Positions 34,546-43,715 of a DNA stretch of 64,000 bases are shown here, in pieces. Source of the stretch: Mucilaginibacter polytrichastri (GTDB taxonomy: Bacteria; Bacteroidota; Bacteroidia; Sphingobacteriales; Sphingobacteriaceae); contig NZ_MPPL01000001.1 in the NCBI RefSeq assembly GCF_001911425.1, positions 3,736,412 to 3,800,411 of the forward strand, given 5' to 3'. The position numbers and the translations under genes are program-made. Within the stretch, counting starts at the first letter, position 1. Each line of letters opens with the position of its first letter. Under the pieces are notes generated by a model, which was given only the letters and a program-made list of their open reading frames with translations, was not told the origin of the DNA and did no database searches.

Positions 34546-35550
34546 ATGCCAATCAACTTAAAAGGCTCCCGAAAAGAAGGGGCGAAATATATAAACCCGA
34601 TCCCTACTGATGAAGCAGGGTTTGACAAAATGCCATCCATTTTGTGGGAGTACATCAAAAACAAAGCCGAAACTGTCCCTAAAAAACAATTAGGCCCCTT
34701 TACAACTAATCCCGAGATATTTAACACGCCGCCAGAAAGCGGATTGCGCATTACCTGGATAGGCCACTCGAGCATATTAATTGAGATTGACGGAAAGAGA
34801 ATCCTGACCGACCCTGTTTGGAGCCAGCGTGCCTCTTTCTCGCAAAGTTTTGGTCCAAAACGTTTTTTTGATGCACCTATAGCACTGGATAGCTTGCCGC
34901 CTTTAGATGCAATTATTGTTTCGCATGACCATTATGACCACTTCGATAAGGCAACTATCGAACATTTTGCAAATCTATCGGTACCGTTTTACTGTTCGCT
35001 GGGTGTTGGTTTTTACCTCGAAAAATGGGGGATCGCCAAAAACCGTATTACCGAAATGGACTGGGGAGATACCGCCAAAGTAGGAGACGACCTAACCATT
35101 ACTACCACGCCAACACGCCATTTTTCGGGCCGTGGGATTACCCATCGCAACGAAACTTTGTGGTCGGCATTTGTAATTAAGGGCAATAAACATAACATCT
35201 TTTTCGGGGCAGATTCGGGCTGGTTTGAGGGCTTTACAGATATAGGCGAAGCCTACGGCCCATTTGATCTCACCATGCTGGAGATTGGCGCTTACGGTGC
35301 AAACTGGCCGGATATACACATGGGGCCAGACCATGCATCCAATGCACATATCGCCCTGAAAGGCGGCTTGATGATGCCTATCCACTGGGGTACTTTTAAC
35401 CTGGCCCTGCATGCCTGGTATGAACCCATTGAACGCCTGATACAATTAGCCAAAGAAAAACAGATCCGGCTGTTTGCTCCCGAACCGGGACAGCCTACCC
35501 AGATCAATGACCTCCCATTTATATCGGGCTGGTGGAGAAGGTATAGGTAG
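34546..35550 (+). CDS. metallo-beta-lactamase-fold hydrolase, NAPE-PLD/UlaG-like
   Basis: 334 residues. Metal motif HxHxDH is HDHYDH in AIIVSHDHYDHFD; additional ligands in TPTRHFSGRG, FGADSGWFEGF and MPIHWGTFNLALH. The arrangement fits the N-acyl-phosphatidylethanolamine phospholipase D-like branch, which acts on lipids or phosphoesters. N-terminal 65 residues are polar and lack a signal peptide. Function in this organism is unknown. Confidence 0.88.
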   Translation: MPINLKGSRKEGAKYINPIPTDEAGFDKMPSILWEYIKNKAETVPKKQLGPFTTNPEIFNTPPESGLRITWIGHSSILIEIDGKRILTDPVWSQRASFSQSFGPKRFFDAPIALDSLPPLDAIIVSHDHYDHFDKATIEHFANLSVPFYCSLGVGFYLEKWGIAKNRITEMDWGDTAKVGDDLTITTTPTRHFSGRGITHRNETLWSAFVIKGNKHNIFFGADSGWFEGFTDIGEAYGPFDLTMLEIGAYGANWPDIHMGPDHASNAHIALKGGLMMPIHWGTFNLALHAWYEPIERLIQLAKEKQIRLFAPEPGQPTQINDLPFISGWWRRYR

Positions 35551-35551
35551 T

Positions 35552-35622
35552 TAGATCATAGTTGATGGTTCATAGTTCATAGACGAAGCTAAGTTTTACT
35601 ATGAACCATCAACTATGATCTA
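35552..35622. repeat. perfect 25-bp inverted repeat between converging genes
   Basis: 35552-35576 (starting TAGATCATAGTTGATGG) is exactly complementary to 35598-35622, with a 21-base loop. It sits between the ends of the MBL gene (+) and poxB (-). It could act as a two-way terminator, though T-runs are absent. Confidence 0.85.
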
Positions 35623-35626
35623 TGAA

Positions 35627-37366
35627 CTAGAGCAAATCTTTAACATGCTTGTAGTTTGATTTCACAGTGTTTAAAACCTCGTCCATCTGGCCGTTCAGGA
35701 TAAGTTTAGACATGGATAATGCCATCCCCTTTACCTGGTCGAACTCGATTTTTGGAGGCATAGCCAAGGCATTAGGGTCGGTCATTACATTCAATAAAAC
35801 CGGGCCGTTAAACATCAGGGCTTCACGTAATGCTTGCTCTACCATTTCCGGGTCATCTACAGTAACACCCTTAATGCCCATAGCTTGGGCAACCATTGCA
35901 AAATCAGGGTTGTGCATATCGGTTTGATAGTCGGGCAAACCTGCCACTTCCATTTCCAGTTTCACCATACCTAACGAGCGGTTGTTAAACACCACAATTT
36001 TAATTGGCAAATTATACTGCGATATGGTTGCCAGATCGCCCAGTAGCATCGAGATACCACCATCGCCACACATGGCAATTACCTGCCTGTCGGGGCAGGT
36101 TAATGCAGCGCCAATAGCCTGCGGCATAGCATTAGCCATCGATCCGTGGTTGAATGAACCGATCATGGTACGTTTACCCGTAGCGTGAATATAACGTGCA
36201 CCCCAAACGCAGCACATGCCTGTATCAACGGTAAATATGGCATCGTTGGTGGCCAGTTTGTTGATCGTTGAGGCCACATATTCGGGATGGATCTTATTTT
36301 TTGTGCCTTTATCATCTACATAAGTTTGCAGATTGTCTTTCACCTTATCATAAAATTTCAACTGGGTTTGCAAAAAGCTATCATCTGCTTTTTGCTCAAT
36401 CAGCGGCAATAAGGCTTTCAAGCTATCTTCGGTAGTTCCGCATAAGCCCATATCTACTTTGGCACGGCGGCCAATACGCTCGGGCTTGGTTTCTAACTGA
36501 ACTATTTTAATATCAGTAGGTATAAATTGGGTATAAGGAAAATCGGTACCCAGCAGTAAAATCAAATCAGACTCGTGCATGCTATGAAAAGCAGATGGCA
36601 AGCCAAGCAAGCCCGTCATTCCTACTTCATTGGGGTTATCATACTGAATGCTCATTTTTCCACGGAAGGAGTATCCAACCGGGGCATTGAGCTTCTTAGA
36701 TAATTGGACAACTTCATCATGTGCTTTTGATGCGCCGATACCACAAAATATAGTGATCTTCTCGTGCGAATTTAACAGTGCAGCCAGGTTTTGCAACTCC
36801 TGATCTGCCGGACGAATAACCGGGGCAGTTACATAATTGATGATCGAAGTGGTTATTTCCTCAGCATCCATCTTGGTAATATCGCCGGGTAACCCGATAA
36901 CCGATACCCCCTTTTTACCTAAGGCATGCTGGATCCCGGCTTGCAACATGCGTGGTAATTGGGCTGGTGTGGTGGCTATCTGGTTGTAATGGCTGCAATC
37001 GTCAAAAAGTTTAATGGTATTGGTTTCCTGGAAAAACTCCGAACCAAATTCATTGGTGGCACAGGTAGACGCGATGGCAATAACCGGCGTACCCGAGCGA
37101 TGGGCATCATATAAACCATTGATTAAATGCACATGGCCGGGGCCGCTGCTGCCTGCACAGCAAGCCAGTCCGCTTAGTTCAGATTCGGCAGCGGCTGCAT
37201 AGGCACCGGCTTCTTCATGGCGCACATGGATCCATTGTACTTTACCGTTTGTACGGCGCACGGCATCGTTAACTTCGTTTAAACTATCGCCGGTAACGGC
37301 ATAAATTCTTTTAATACCGGCTGATATCAGCATATCTACCAGTTGTTCTGCTACGTTTTGAGCCAT
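35627..37366 (-). CDS. poxB: pyruvate dehydrogenase (quinone) / pyruvate oxidase
   Basis: Thiamine-diphosphate flavoenzyme that decarboxylates pyruvate to acetate. 579 residues; the N-terminal half aligns by eye with E. coli PoxB: KRIYAVTGDSLNEV, RHEEAGAYAAAA (catalytic Glu), GSSGPGHVHLINGLYDAHR. ThDP motif GDGGISMLLGDLATISQ ... VVFNN. The middle domain would bind FAD. The quinone- or membrane-binding C-terminus cannot be confirmed. Alone, divergent from the small gene at 37453. Confidence 0.88.
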   Translation of the reverse strand: MAQNVAEQLVDMLISAGIKRIYAVTGDSLNEVNDAVRRTNGKVQWIHVRHEEAGAYAAAAESELSGLACCAGSSGPGHVHLINGLYDAHRSGTPVIAIASTCATNEFGSEFFQETNTIKLFDDCSHYNQIATTPAQLPRMLQAGIQHALGKKGVSVIGLPGDITKMDAEEITTSIINYVTAPVIRPADQELQNLAALLNSHEKITIFCGIGASKAHDEVVQLSKKLNAPVGYSFRGKMSIQYDNPNEVGMTGLLGLPSAFHSMHESDLILLLGTDFPYTQFIPTDIKIVQLETKPERIGRRAKVDMGLCGTTEDSLKALLPLIEQKADDSFLQTQLKFYDKVKDNLQTYVDDKGTKNKIHPEYVASTINKLATNDAIFTVDTGMCCVWGARYIHATGKRTMIGSFNHGSMANAMPQAIGAALTCPDRQVIAMCGDGGISMLLGDLATISQYNLPIKIVVFNNRSLGMVKLEMEVAGLPDYQTDMHNPDFAMVAQAMGIKGVTVDDPEMVEQALREALMFNGPVLLNVMTDPNALAMPPKIEFDQVKGMALSMSKLILNGQMDEVLNTVKSNYKHVKDLL

Positions 37367-37452
37367 GGGGTTGAGGGAATGATGTATGTCAAGATAACTA
37401 AGAAAACAGGTTCAAGTTTTCTATATTTGATAATCATCTATCTTTATTACAA

Positions 37453-37796
37453 ATGCCTGAAGATATTACCTCCATAAACCTCAAATTCTCCTGCGGAGAA
37501 AAATGGGATGCGATGCAACCTCACCAAAATGGAGGCAGGCACTGCACCCAATGCCATAAAGTGGTATATGATTTCACCAACAGCAAAGCGGATGAGTTTA
37601 GAAAAATTTTGGCCGAAAACAATTACAATATTTTCGGAAGATTTACAGCAGATCAATTAGACACAACGCAGCAATTATTCCCTTTTGGAAAAGATGGTTT
37701 TCTGCTGCGATGGTGTTGATTGGCTTTAATTTTGCCGGATGTGGTAATGCTGACAAAAACCTTAAAGAAGTTATTTTAAAGCAAACACCTAAATAA
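37453..37796 (+). pseudogene. Cys-rich Bacteroidota membrane protein gene, -1 frameshift
   Basis: The open frame (37453-37719, 88 residues) has the conserved pattern CGEKWDAMQP ... GRHCTQCHKVVYDFTN ... IFGRFTADQLD seen in many Bacteroidota proteins. At the AAAA run (37689-37692) the -1 frame continues as G-K-R-W-F-S-A-A-M-V-L-I-G-F-N-F-A-G-C-G-N to a natural stop at 37794-37796: a membrane segment, the expected ending. So one base is missing in the run, or a real -1 slip occurs (AAA can re-pair on AAA). The family's usual C in 'VCGRF' is F here. A TATATTTG promoter-like element lies at 37422. Confidence 0.68.
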
Positions 37797-37902
37797 GCAA
37801 GATTCATTTATTGGAAAGGCCTTGATAGCCCCTCCGTATGATAAAGAGCGCCTACGTTTACAGCCACGATTTCCACCGCCTGCAAAGGCTCCAAAAAATA
37901 GA

Positions 37903-39972
37903 TTAAATAGCCGGCTCTACCCAGTTACCATCTCCCTGAATAATACTGATCAGTTCGTCAACAGCGATAACTGTATTCACATTCTTTTTCACTACCTCTT
38001 TACCACGGTATAGGGTAATTTTACCCGGGCCTGCACCTACATAGCCATAATCGGCATCCGCCATTTCGCCGGGGCCATTGACGATACAGCCCATAATAGC
38101 GATTTTCAAACCTTTTAAATGACTTGTACGGGTACGGATCATTTGTGTGGTTTCCTGCAGATCAAACAACGTACGGCCACAGCTTGGGCACGAGATATAT
38201 TCTGTTTTCGAGATCCTGGAGCGGGTGGCTTGCAAAATACCGAAAGCGGTAGATGTAATTACGTTAGTTGATAGCTGTGGTGCATCGATCCAGATACCAT
38301 CGCCGAAACCATCAACCAGTAAAGCGCCTAAATCTGTGGCGGCGTAGAGTTGGAGGAAGGTTGTCTGTTCAGCCTCACCCAAACCCTCTCCGGGGGAGAG
38401 GGCTTCAGAATCTTGATTTCCCACAAAATCATAAGTTCTCTTCACTATCACCGGTACATCCAAACCAAACTCTTCCATTTTGAAGAAGAAAGCGCGTTGG
38501 TCGGCCATGCCATGTGGTTTGGTAGTTTCTAAAACAAATATCAGGGATTTATCCAATTGAATTTGCCCGAACAGGTCAGTTTCCAGATCGGCATTGGTTA
38601 TGCGTACCAGGTTTAAGGTTGATGTACGGTCATCGGCATTTATATATTCCTGCAAGGTAAACAACGGATGGCAATTGGTTTTGCTGGCCAGCGTTTTCCA
38701 GGTATTGTAATTGTACAACTGCTTTAAATTACCGGGGAAGTTAAACGATGGCAACTGATCGCCCATGTAAGCAAAATCAACCGACTGGTCTGCCATGTTA
38801 TATTTATCCAGCATGGCCGAATACAGGTAACCGGCTGCGTTAAGCACAGCAGGATCTTTCAGGTTTTCTTTAGAAAGATCAACTACCACGCGGGGCACCA
38901 TGTGGCCGCCAATGAAGGCATTGGCTTCGTAGGTTTCGCGCTTTTTATATTCGTAGGGAGAGTGCGTTGTAGTAAAAGCCTCACCTAAATCCTCTCCGGG
39001 GGAAAGGACTTCGCTATTTTGATTATTGATTCTCGATGTTTGATTCTCTTGAGCAGCTTTGCTGCGCGCTGAGTAGCGTTCTACCAGTGCAATAGCAACC
39101 GGGGCTTCTGCTTCGGGTTCTTCGGTTAATGAGACACGGACTGTATCACCCAGGCCATCTTCCAGTAAAGTACCAATGCCTACGGCAGATTTGATACGGC
39201 CATCTTCGCCGTCACCAGCTTCGGTTACACCCAGGTGCAGTGGGTAGTTCATATTTTCGGCAACCATGGTTTGTACCAGCAGGCGGTAGGCTTGCACCAT
39301 TACCTGCGGGTTGCTCGATTTCATGGAGATGCACAAATTATAATAATTCATGGCCTCGCACATGCGGATAAACTCCATAGCCGATTCTACCATCCCTTGC
39401 GGGGTATCACCATAGCGGCTCATAATCCTGTCGCTCAGCGAACCATGGTTGGTACCAATACGCATGGCAGTACCGTACTCTTTACAAATATTTACCAGCG
39501 GCGTAAATTTGGAGTTGATGCGCTCCAACTCTCCCTGGTATTCTGCATCTGTATATTCTAAAATGTCGAATTTCTTTTTGTCGGCATAGTTGCCAGGGTT
39601 TACACGTACCTTTTCAACAATACGGGCGGCTACTTCGGCAGCATTTGGGGTAAAGTGGATATCCGCTACCAAAGGCGCAGTATAACCACGCTGGCGCAGT
39701 TCTTTTTTAATATTAGCCAGGTTTTGGGCTTCCTTAATGCTTGGTGCGGTGATACGGATATATTCGCAACCGGCCTCAATCATGCGGATGGATTGCGCTA
39801 CAGTACCCATGGTGTCCATGGTATCGGTGGTGGTCATGCTCTGAATGCGGATCGGGTTGTTCCCTCCCATCGGCACATCGCCAATGGTTACCTCGCGGGT
39901 AATAAACCGCGAATAATCGGTTAATGAATTACAATAACGTCCGGGTAATAATTTCAATGCTTCAGCATCCAT
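37903..39972 (-). CDS. ispG: (E)-4-hydroxy-3-methylbut-2-enyl diphosphate synthase, long form, with two repeat-derived insertions
   Basis: Fe-S enzyme of the MEP isoprenoid pathway. 689 residues from ATG 39972 (a TTG two codons upstream is less likely). N-terminal TIM barrel: RIQSMTTTDTMDT, PLVADIHFTPNAAEVAA, RIGTNHGSLSDRI; long-form central domain; C-terminal Fe-S domain with ISCPSCGRTLFDLQ and MGCIVNGPGEMADADYGYVG. At about residues 322-334 and 525-536 two copies of the intergenic 'CTCTCC' repeat are read in frame as LSPGEDLGEA and LSPGEGLGEA. Both lie where the fold likely has loops, so the enzyme may still work. Confidence 0.93.
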   Translation of the reverse strand: MDAEALKLLPGRYCNSLTDYSRFITREVTIGDVPMGGNNPIRIQSMTTTDTMDTMGTVAQSIRMIEAGCEYIRITAPSIKEAQNLANIKKELRQRGYTAPLVADIHFTPNAAEVAARIVEKVRVNPGNYADKKKFDILEYTDAEYQGELERINSKFTPLVNICKEYGTAMRIGTNHGSLSDRIMSRYGDTPQGMVESAMEFIRMCEAMNYYNLCISMKSSNPQVMVQAYRLLVQTMVAENMNYPLHLGVTEAGDGEDGRIKSAVGIGTLLEDGLGDTVRVSLTEEPEAEAPVAIALVERYSARSKAAQENQTSRINNQNSEVLSPGEDLGEAFTTTHSPYEYKKRETYEANAFIGGHMVPRVVVDLSKENLKDPAVLNAAGYLYSAMLDKYNMADQSVDFAYMGDQLPSFNFPGNLKQLYNYNTWKTLASKTNCHPLFTLQEYINADDRTSTLNLVRITNADLETDLFGQIQLDKSLIFVLETTKPHGMADQRAFFFKMEEFGLDVPVIVKRTYDFVGNQDSEALSPGEGLGEAEQTTFLQLYAATDLGALLVDGFGDGIWIDAPQLSTNVITSTAFGILQATRSRISKTEYISCPSCGRTLFDLQETTQMIRTRTSHLKGLKIAIMGCIVNGPGEMADADYGYVGAGPGKITLYRGKEVVKKNVNTVIAVDELISIIQGDGNWVEPAI
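38372..38405. repeat. 'CTCTCC' repeat core inside ispG, copy A
   Basis: GCCTCACCCAAACCCTCTCC then GGGGGAGAGGGCTT, the complement of the intergenic core at 6087. Gene-sense frame encodes ALSPGEGLGEA. Unlike the intergenic copies it has one extra T (GGTTTGGG), which keeps the frame open. Confidence 0.85.
38978..39012. repeat. 'CTCTCC' repeat core inside ispG, copy B
   Basis: GCCTCACCTAAATCCTCTCC then GGGGGAAAGGACTTC; encodes VLSPGEDLGEA in the ispG frame. The flanking residues NQNSE and TTT also match those of copy A (NQDSE, QTT), so about 20 codons are shared. Confidence 0.85.
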
Positions 39973-40043
39973 AAACAAGCAATCAATTGATAATGCAAAG
40001 ATAAGGATTATAAATATTAAAGGTTTTAACGCTGTGTTATTAA

Positions 40044-40080
40044 AACCTCTCCCCGGTGCTCTCCAAAGAAGAAGGGGTTA
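40044..40080. repeat. degenerate 'CTCTCC' repeat
   Basis: AACCTCTCCCCGGTGCTCTC followed by CAAAGAAGAAGGGGTTA, between ispG and the DoxX-like gene. Confidence 0.5.
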
Positions 40081-40166
40081 ACAATACGTATTCATTTTCA
40101 TAAAGTATTGCTATTTAAATTCTTAACTGGTAAATTTATCTTCAACCAATAACTAACTACTACATT

Positions 40167-40559
40167 ATGAAAATTGCAGTATTAATTACCCGTTCATTAC
40201 TTGGATTAATTTACCTGGTATTCGGCCTGAATTTTTTCTTTCATTTTATACCGATGAAAACACCACCAATGTCGGCAGCAGCAACTGCTTTTCAGGGTGG
40301 ATTGTTTGGCTCGGGTTATTTCTTCCAGTTTTTGAAAGTGACGGAAGTTATTAGCGGCCTGTTTTTATTGATTAACCGTTTTACCGCTTTCTTTTTAATT
40401 GTGCTGTTCCCTATATCGCTTAATATCTTTTTGTTCCATACCATACTGGCACCTGCGGGCATGCCGATGGGTGTAGGAATATTGGCAGTGCATCTATTTT
40501 TAGGGTATGCGTACTTTAATTATTACAAGCCAATGTTTACGGCAAAGCCAGTGGTGTAA
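40167..40559 (+). CDS. DoxX-like membrane protein
   Basis: 130 residues with four membrane helices: LLGLIYLVFGLNFFFHF, FFQFLKVTEVISGLFLL, FFLIVLFPISLNIFLFH, VGILAVHLFLGYAYF. Start ATG at 40167. Family function is poorly known (quinone/thiosulfate-related in archaea). Stand-alone gene followed by a repeat and a strong terminator. Confidence 0.75.
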   Translation: MKIAVLITRSLLGLIYLVFGLNFFFHFIPMKTPPMSAAATAFQGGLFGSGYFFQFLKVTEVISGLFLLINRFTAFFLIVLFPISLNIFLFHTILAPAGMPMGVGILAVHLFLGYAYFNYYKPMFTAKPVV

Positions 40560-40577
40560 AACTTATTATTTCTTTCT

Positions 40578-40668
40578 TGTCATTCAGAGCGTAGCGAATA
40601 ATCTTCTGCGTAAATGCATTGACGTAAATGCTAAATGAAGAAGATTCTTCGCTACGCTCTGAATGACA
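40578..40668. repeat. 'GTCATTCAGAGCGTAGCGAA' palindromic repeat
   Basis: TGTCATTCAGAGCGTAGCGA at one end, TCGCTACGCTCTGAATGACA at the other: near-perfect 20-bp terminal inverted repeats around AATCTTCT/AGAAGATT. A diverged relative is at 60066. Confidence 0.9.
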
Positions 40669-40695
40669 AAGCTTTTAGTAAATGTATTAAAACAA

Positions 40696-40724
40696 GAAAG
40701 CCCCGATGAAAAATCGGGGCTTTC
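40696..40724. terminator. bidirectional intrinsic terminator
   Basis: GAAAGCCCCGAT (40696-40707) and ATCGGGGCTTTC (40713-40724) form a 12-bp stem with loop GAAAA. Between the ends of the DoxX-like gene (+) and the M1 peptidase gene (-), with T-rich sequence on the + side and AACA/TTGTT flanks. Confidence 0.8.
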
Positions 40725-40731
40725 TTTGTTA

Positions 40732-43068
40732 TTAGTTTGATTTTTGCAATGATTCTTTCATCGGATTACTGCCTGATGATGCCCCCCTCGGGCCGGCCTG
40801 GCTTTTAAACAGCTCGAACCTCGATGGGGTGTATTCGCGCGGCCACGAGTTGTTGTTCTCGTCAATATCGGCCGTTTCTTTAAACGGATCTATTTTGATC
40901 GATTTTACTTCTTTGGTCTTGGCGAACACCTTGGTGATGTTTTTTTCATTTTTACGCCAGATGTAGGCCGAAATCCGTTCTACTTCTTTGGTGCCGTCGG
41001 CATAGGTCCACTCGATAATCAGCGGCATTACGCAACCGCCTTTATTGCTCAGATCCAGCTCGTAGAAATAGCTTTTATTTTCATAGAATTTTTTCTCTTC
41101 CGGGCTCAAACCATCGTACATGGCCTGGTAGCTTTGTTTGCTTAAGGGGGTAGCGGCAAACTTATCATACTTACCATAAAAATCTTTCAGGGAAGTATCG
41201 GCCTCTACAGCAAATTTAATTCCCTCTTCTTTATTACGCTGCGCGCTGATGTGCTGCAAGCCTTTATCGGCCAAAGCCTTATTATAAGTACCTTCTATTT
41301 CGGGGTTCTTGGTATCTACGCGGTAATATTTAACACTGTCTAACGAAATATCAACCGGGTCTATCCCATAAAACCAGCCTCTCCAAAACCAATCCAGGTC
41401 AACTGCCGAAGCATCTTCCATGGTGCGGAAAAAGTCTGAAGGAGTTGGATGCTTAAATGCCCAGCGGTGTGCATAGGTTTTAAATGCATAATCAAATAAT
41501 TGGCGGCCCATTACGGTTTCGCGCAAAATATTTAACGCCGTAGCCGGTTTTGCATAAGCATTAGGGCCGAAGCGAACAATATTCTCAGAGTTGGTCATAA
41601 TCGGCTCCAGCTGATCGGCAGGCAGTTTCATGTAATCAACAATTTTTGCAGCCGGGCCACGTTGCGATGGGTATTTGTTATCCCATTCCTGCTCGGCCAA
41701 AAACTGGCAAAAAGTATTTAAACCCTCGTCCATCCAGCTCCACTGGCGCTCGTCTGAGTTAACGATCATCGGGAAAAAGTTGTGGCCAACCTCATGGATA
41801 ATTACCCCCGTCATGGCATATTTAACCGCTTCGCTGTAGGTGCCATCTTTATCTGCACGGCCATTATTGAAACAGATCATCGGGTACTCCATCCCGTTTG
41901 ATGCCTCAACCGAAGTTGCAGCCGGGTAAGGATAAGGGAAGGTATGTTTAGAATAAACCTTCAACGTATGCGCAACCAGTTTGGTTGAATAACGGCGGTA
42001 CAACGGGTAAGCTTCCGGGCCGTAAATACTCATCGCCATTACGGTTTTACCACCATCAATATGCGTAGCCATAGCATCCCACACTACACGGCGCGATGAT
42101 ACCCAGGCAAAATCGCGTACGTTTTCGGCGTGCAATTCCCATGTTTTACGGGCAGTAGCGTGGCCCTGCATTTGCTTTTTAACCTCGGCAAGGGTTACAA
42201 TCTCTACCGGTTCTTTAGCGGTTTTTGCTTGTTCCCAGCGGTGTAGTTGTTCAGCAGTAAGGGTTTGCGCATAGTTAGAGCATTCGCCTGTGCCACCCAC
42301 AAAATGATCTGCCGGTACATTAAGGTGTACCTTAAAATCGCCAAAGGTTAGCGCAAACTCGCCACGGCCGGTAAACTGCTTATTTTGCCAACCCTGAAAA
42401 TCGCTGTAAACCGCCATACGCGGGTACCACTGTGCCATGGTGTACAGGTAGTTTTTATCCTCGGGGAAGTATTCATAACCACCACGACCGCCAATAGTCA
42501 ATCGGTCTGATATGTTATACCACCAGGCAATTTTAAATTTAAATTTCTCGCCAGGGGCCAATGTTTTAGGCAGCTCTACCCGCATCATGGTTTCGTTAAT
42601 GATATAAGTAAGCGGGTTGCCTTCGGCATCTTTCAGGCTCACAATATGGTCGCCCAGATCGAGGTTATGTCCCATAATACCTTGCAAATCGCGCAGGGTC
42701 ATTTTGTCTTTCATTTTGCTTTCATCAAACTTGGCGCTTTCCCCATCTTTTTTGTGCTGGTTTTCGTCAAGCTGAATCCACATATAACTCAGCGGATCTG
42801 GCGAGTTATTATAGTAAGTAATGGTTTCAACACCATCCAAACGTTGTTTGTCATCATCAAGCGTGGCGGTAATGTCGTAATCGGCTTTTTGTTGCCAGTA
42901 CTTAGGCCCTGGGGCTCCTGATGCCGAACGGTACATGTTCGGGTCGGCCAGCATTTGGCCCAACTGTTCAAACTTGTTGCCGTGGTTAGATTTGGGGTTG
43001 TTGTCGTTCTGCGCAAACGCGGCAGAACCTACTAATAAAGCAAAAACCGAAATGTAGATTTTTCTCAT
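40732..43068 (-). CDS. M1-family metallopeptidase, secreted
   Basis: 778 residues with signal peptide MRKIYISVFALLVGSAAFAQ. Zinc motif HExxH at residues 425-429 (IIHEVGHNFF), third ligand E448 (WMDEGLNTF), matching HExxHx18E. The exopeptidase GAMEN motif is replaced by NGMEYPM. The N-terminal domain (residues ~50-270) is the M1 beta-saddle. A long C-terminal domain ends with a Ser/Gly-rich tail. The ATG overlaps the HupE-like gene stop (ATGA), so the two are translationally coupled. Confidence 0.92.
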   Translation of the reverse strand: MRKIYISVFALLVGSAAFAQNDNNPKSNHGNKFEQLGQMLADPNMYRSASGAPGPKYWQQKADYDITATLDDDKQRLDGVETITYYNNSPDPLSYMWIQLDENQHKKDGESAKFDESKMKDKMTLRDLQGIMGHNLDLGDHIVSLKDAEGNPLTYIINETMMRVELPKTLAPGEKFKFKIAWWYNISDRLTIGGRGGYEYFPEDKNYLYTMAQWYPRMAVYSDFQGWQNKQFTGRGEFALTFGDFKVHLNVPADHFVGGTGECSNYAQTLTAEQLHRWEQAKTAKEPVEIVTLAEVKKQMQGHATARKTWELHAENVRDFAWVSSRRVVWDAMATHIDGGKTVMAMSIYGPEAYPLYRRYSTKLVAHTLKVYSKHTFPYPYPAATSVEASNGMEYPMICFNNGRADKDGTYSEAVKYAMTGVIIHEVGHNFFPMIVNSDERQWSWMDEGLNTFCQFLAEQEWDNKYPSQRGPAAKIVDYMKLPADQLEPIMTNSENIVRFGPNAYAKPATALNILRETVMGRQLFDYAFKTYAHRWAFKHPTPSDFFRTMEDASAVDLDWFWRGWFYGIDPVDISLDSVKYYRVDTKNPEIEGTYNKALADKGLQHISAQRNKEEGIKFAVEADTSLKDFYGKYDKFAATPLSKQSYQAMYDGLSPEEKKFYENKSYFYELDLSNKGGCVMPLIIEWTYADGTKEVERISAYIWRKNEKNITKVFAKTKEVKSIKIDPFKETADIDENNNSWPREYTPSRFELFKSQAGPRGASSGSNPMKESLQKSN

Positions 43069-43655
43069 CTAAATTTTATTAATTGAAAACGTTCTATACA
43101 CATAATAAAGGCAATACCAAATATGGCCGACGACAGGAACAGGGTCCAGTCGCGCCGTTTTACCTTCATAAAATTAATACACACAAAAGATATAAATAAG
43201 GCAGCCAGCACAATAAGCACCTGCCCAAACTCGAGCCCCAGGTTAAAGGCAAATAATTGCCCTACAATATTAGTACTGGTACCCAGCAAACTTTTTAAAT
43301 AGTTAGAAAACCCCATGCCATGGATCAGCCCGAAAAACATTGCAAGCACATAATTCAGCTTCATGGTGGCACTGCTGCGCTGCGTTTTCAGGATGTTAAC
43401 CAAACTGGTAAAAACAATAGTAACCGGAATTAAAAATTCGATCAAAGAACTATTAATATGGATCACATTTAGTACACTCAAAGCCAAAGTTACCGAATGG
43501 CCTATGGTAAATGCAGTAACCAGGATTAAAACTTTACGCCAATCGGCTAATAAATACATTCCGCAGAGTACGGTTACAAACAAAATATGGTCATAACCAG
43601 CCCAATTACATATATGTTGCCAACCTAACTCGAAATATAAACCAAAATCTTGCAC
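43065..43655 (-). CDS. HupE/UreJ-family membrane protein
   Basis: 196 residues with about six membrane helices. Motifs: GYDHILFVTVLCGMY and TIGHSVTLALS near the N-terminus, FGLIHGMGFS in the middle and NLGLEFGQ, all typical of HupE/UreJ (putative Ni/Co permease-like) proteins, with His residues that may bind metal. Start is GTG at 43655. Overlaps the M1 peptidase by 4 bp. Paired with a DUF6702-like gene on the other strand; this trio is common in Bacteroidota, but its function is unknown. Confidence 0.85.
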   Translation of the reverse strand: MQDFGLYFELGWQHICNWAGYDHILFVTVLCGMYLLADWRKVLILVTAFTIGHSVTLALSVLNVIHINSSLIEFLIPVTIVFTSLVNILKTQRSSATMKLNYVLAMFFGLIHGMGFSNYLKSLLGTSTNIVGQLFAFNLGLEFGQVLIVLAALFISFVCINFMKVKRRDWTLFLSSAIFGIAFIMCIERFQLIKFR

Positions 43656-43715
43656 GGGCTAAAAATAAAAGGATAATATTAGTGTATTTTGGCCTAAATT
43701 CCATGTTTAAACACA

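Noticed and set aside
40578..40668. Attachment site or transposon end
   Set aside because: No transposase or integrase nearby; the element is a non-coding repeat of a dispersed family.
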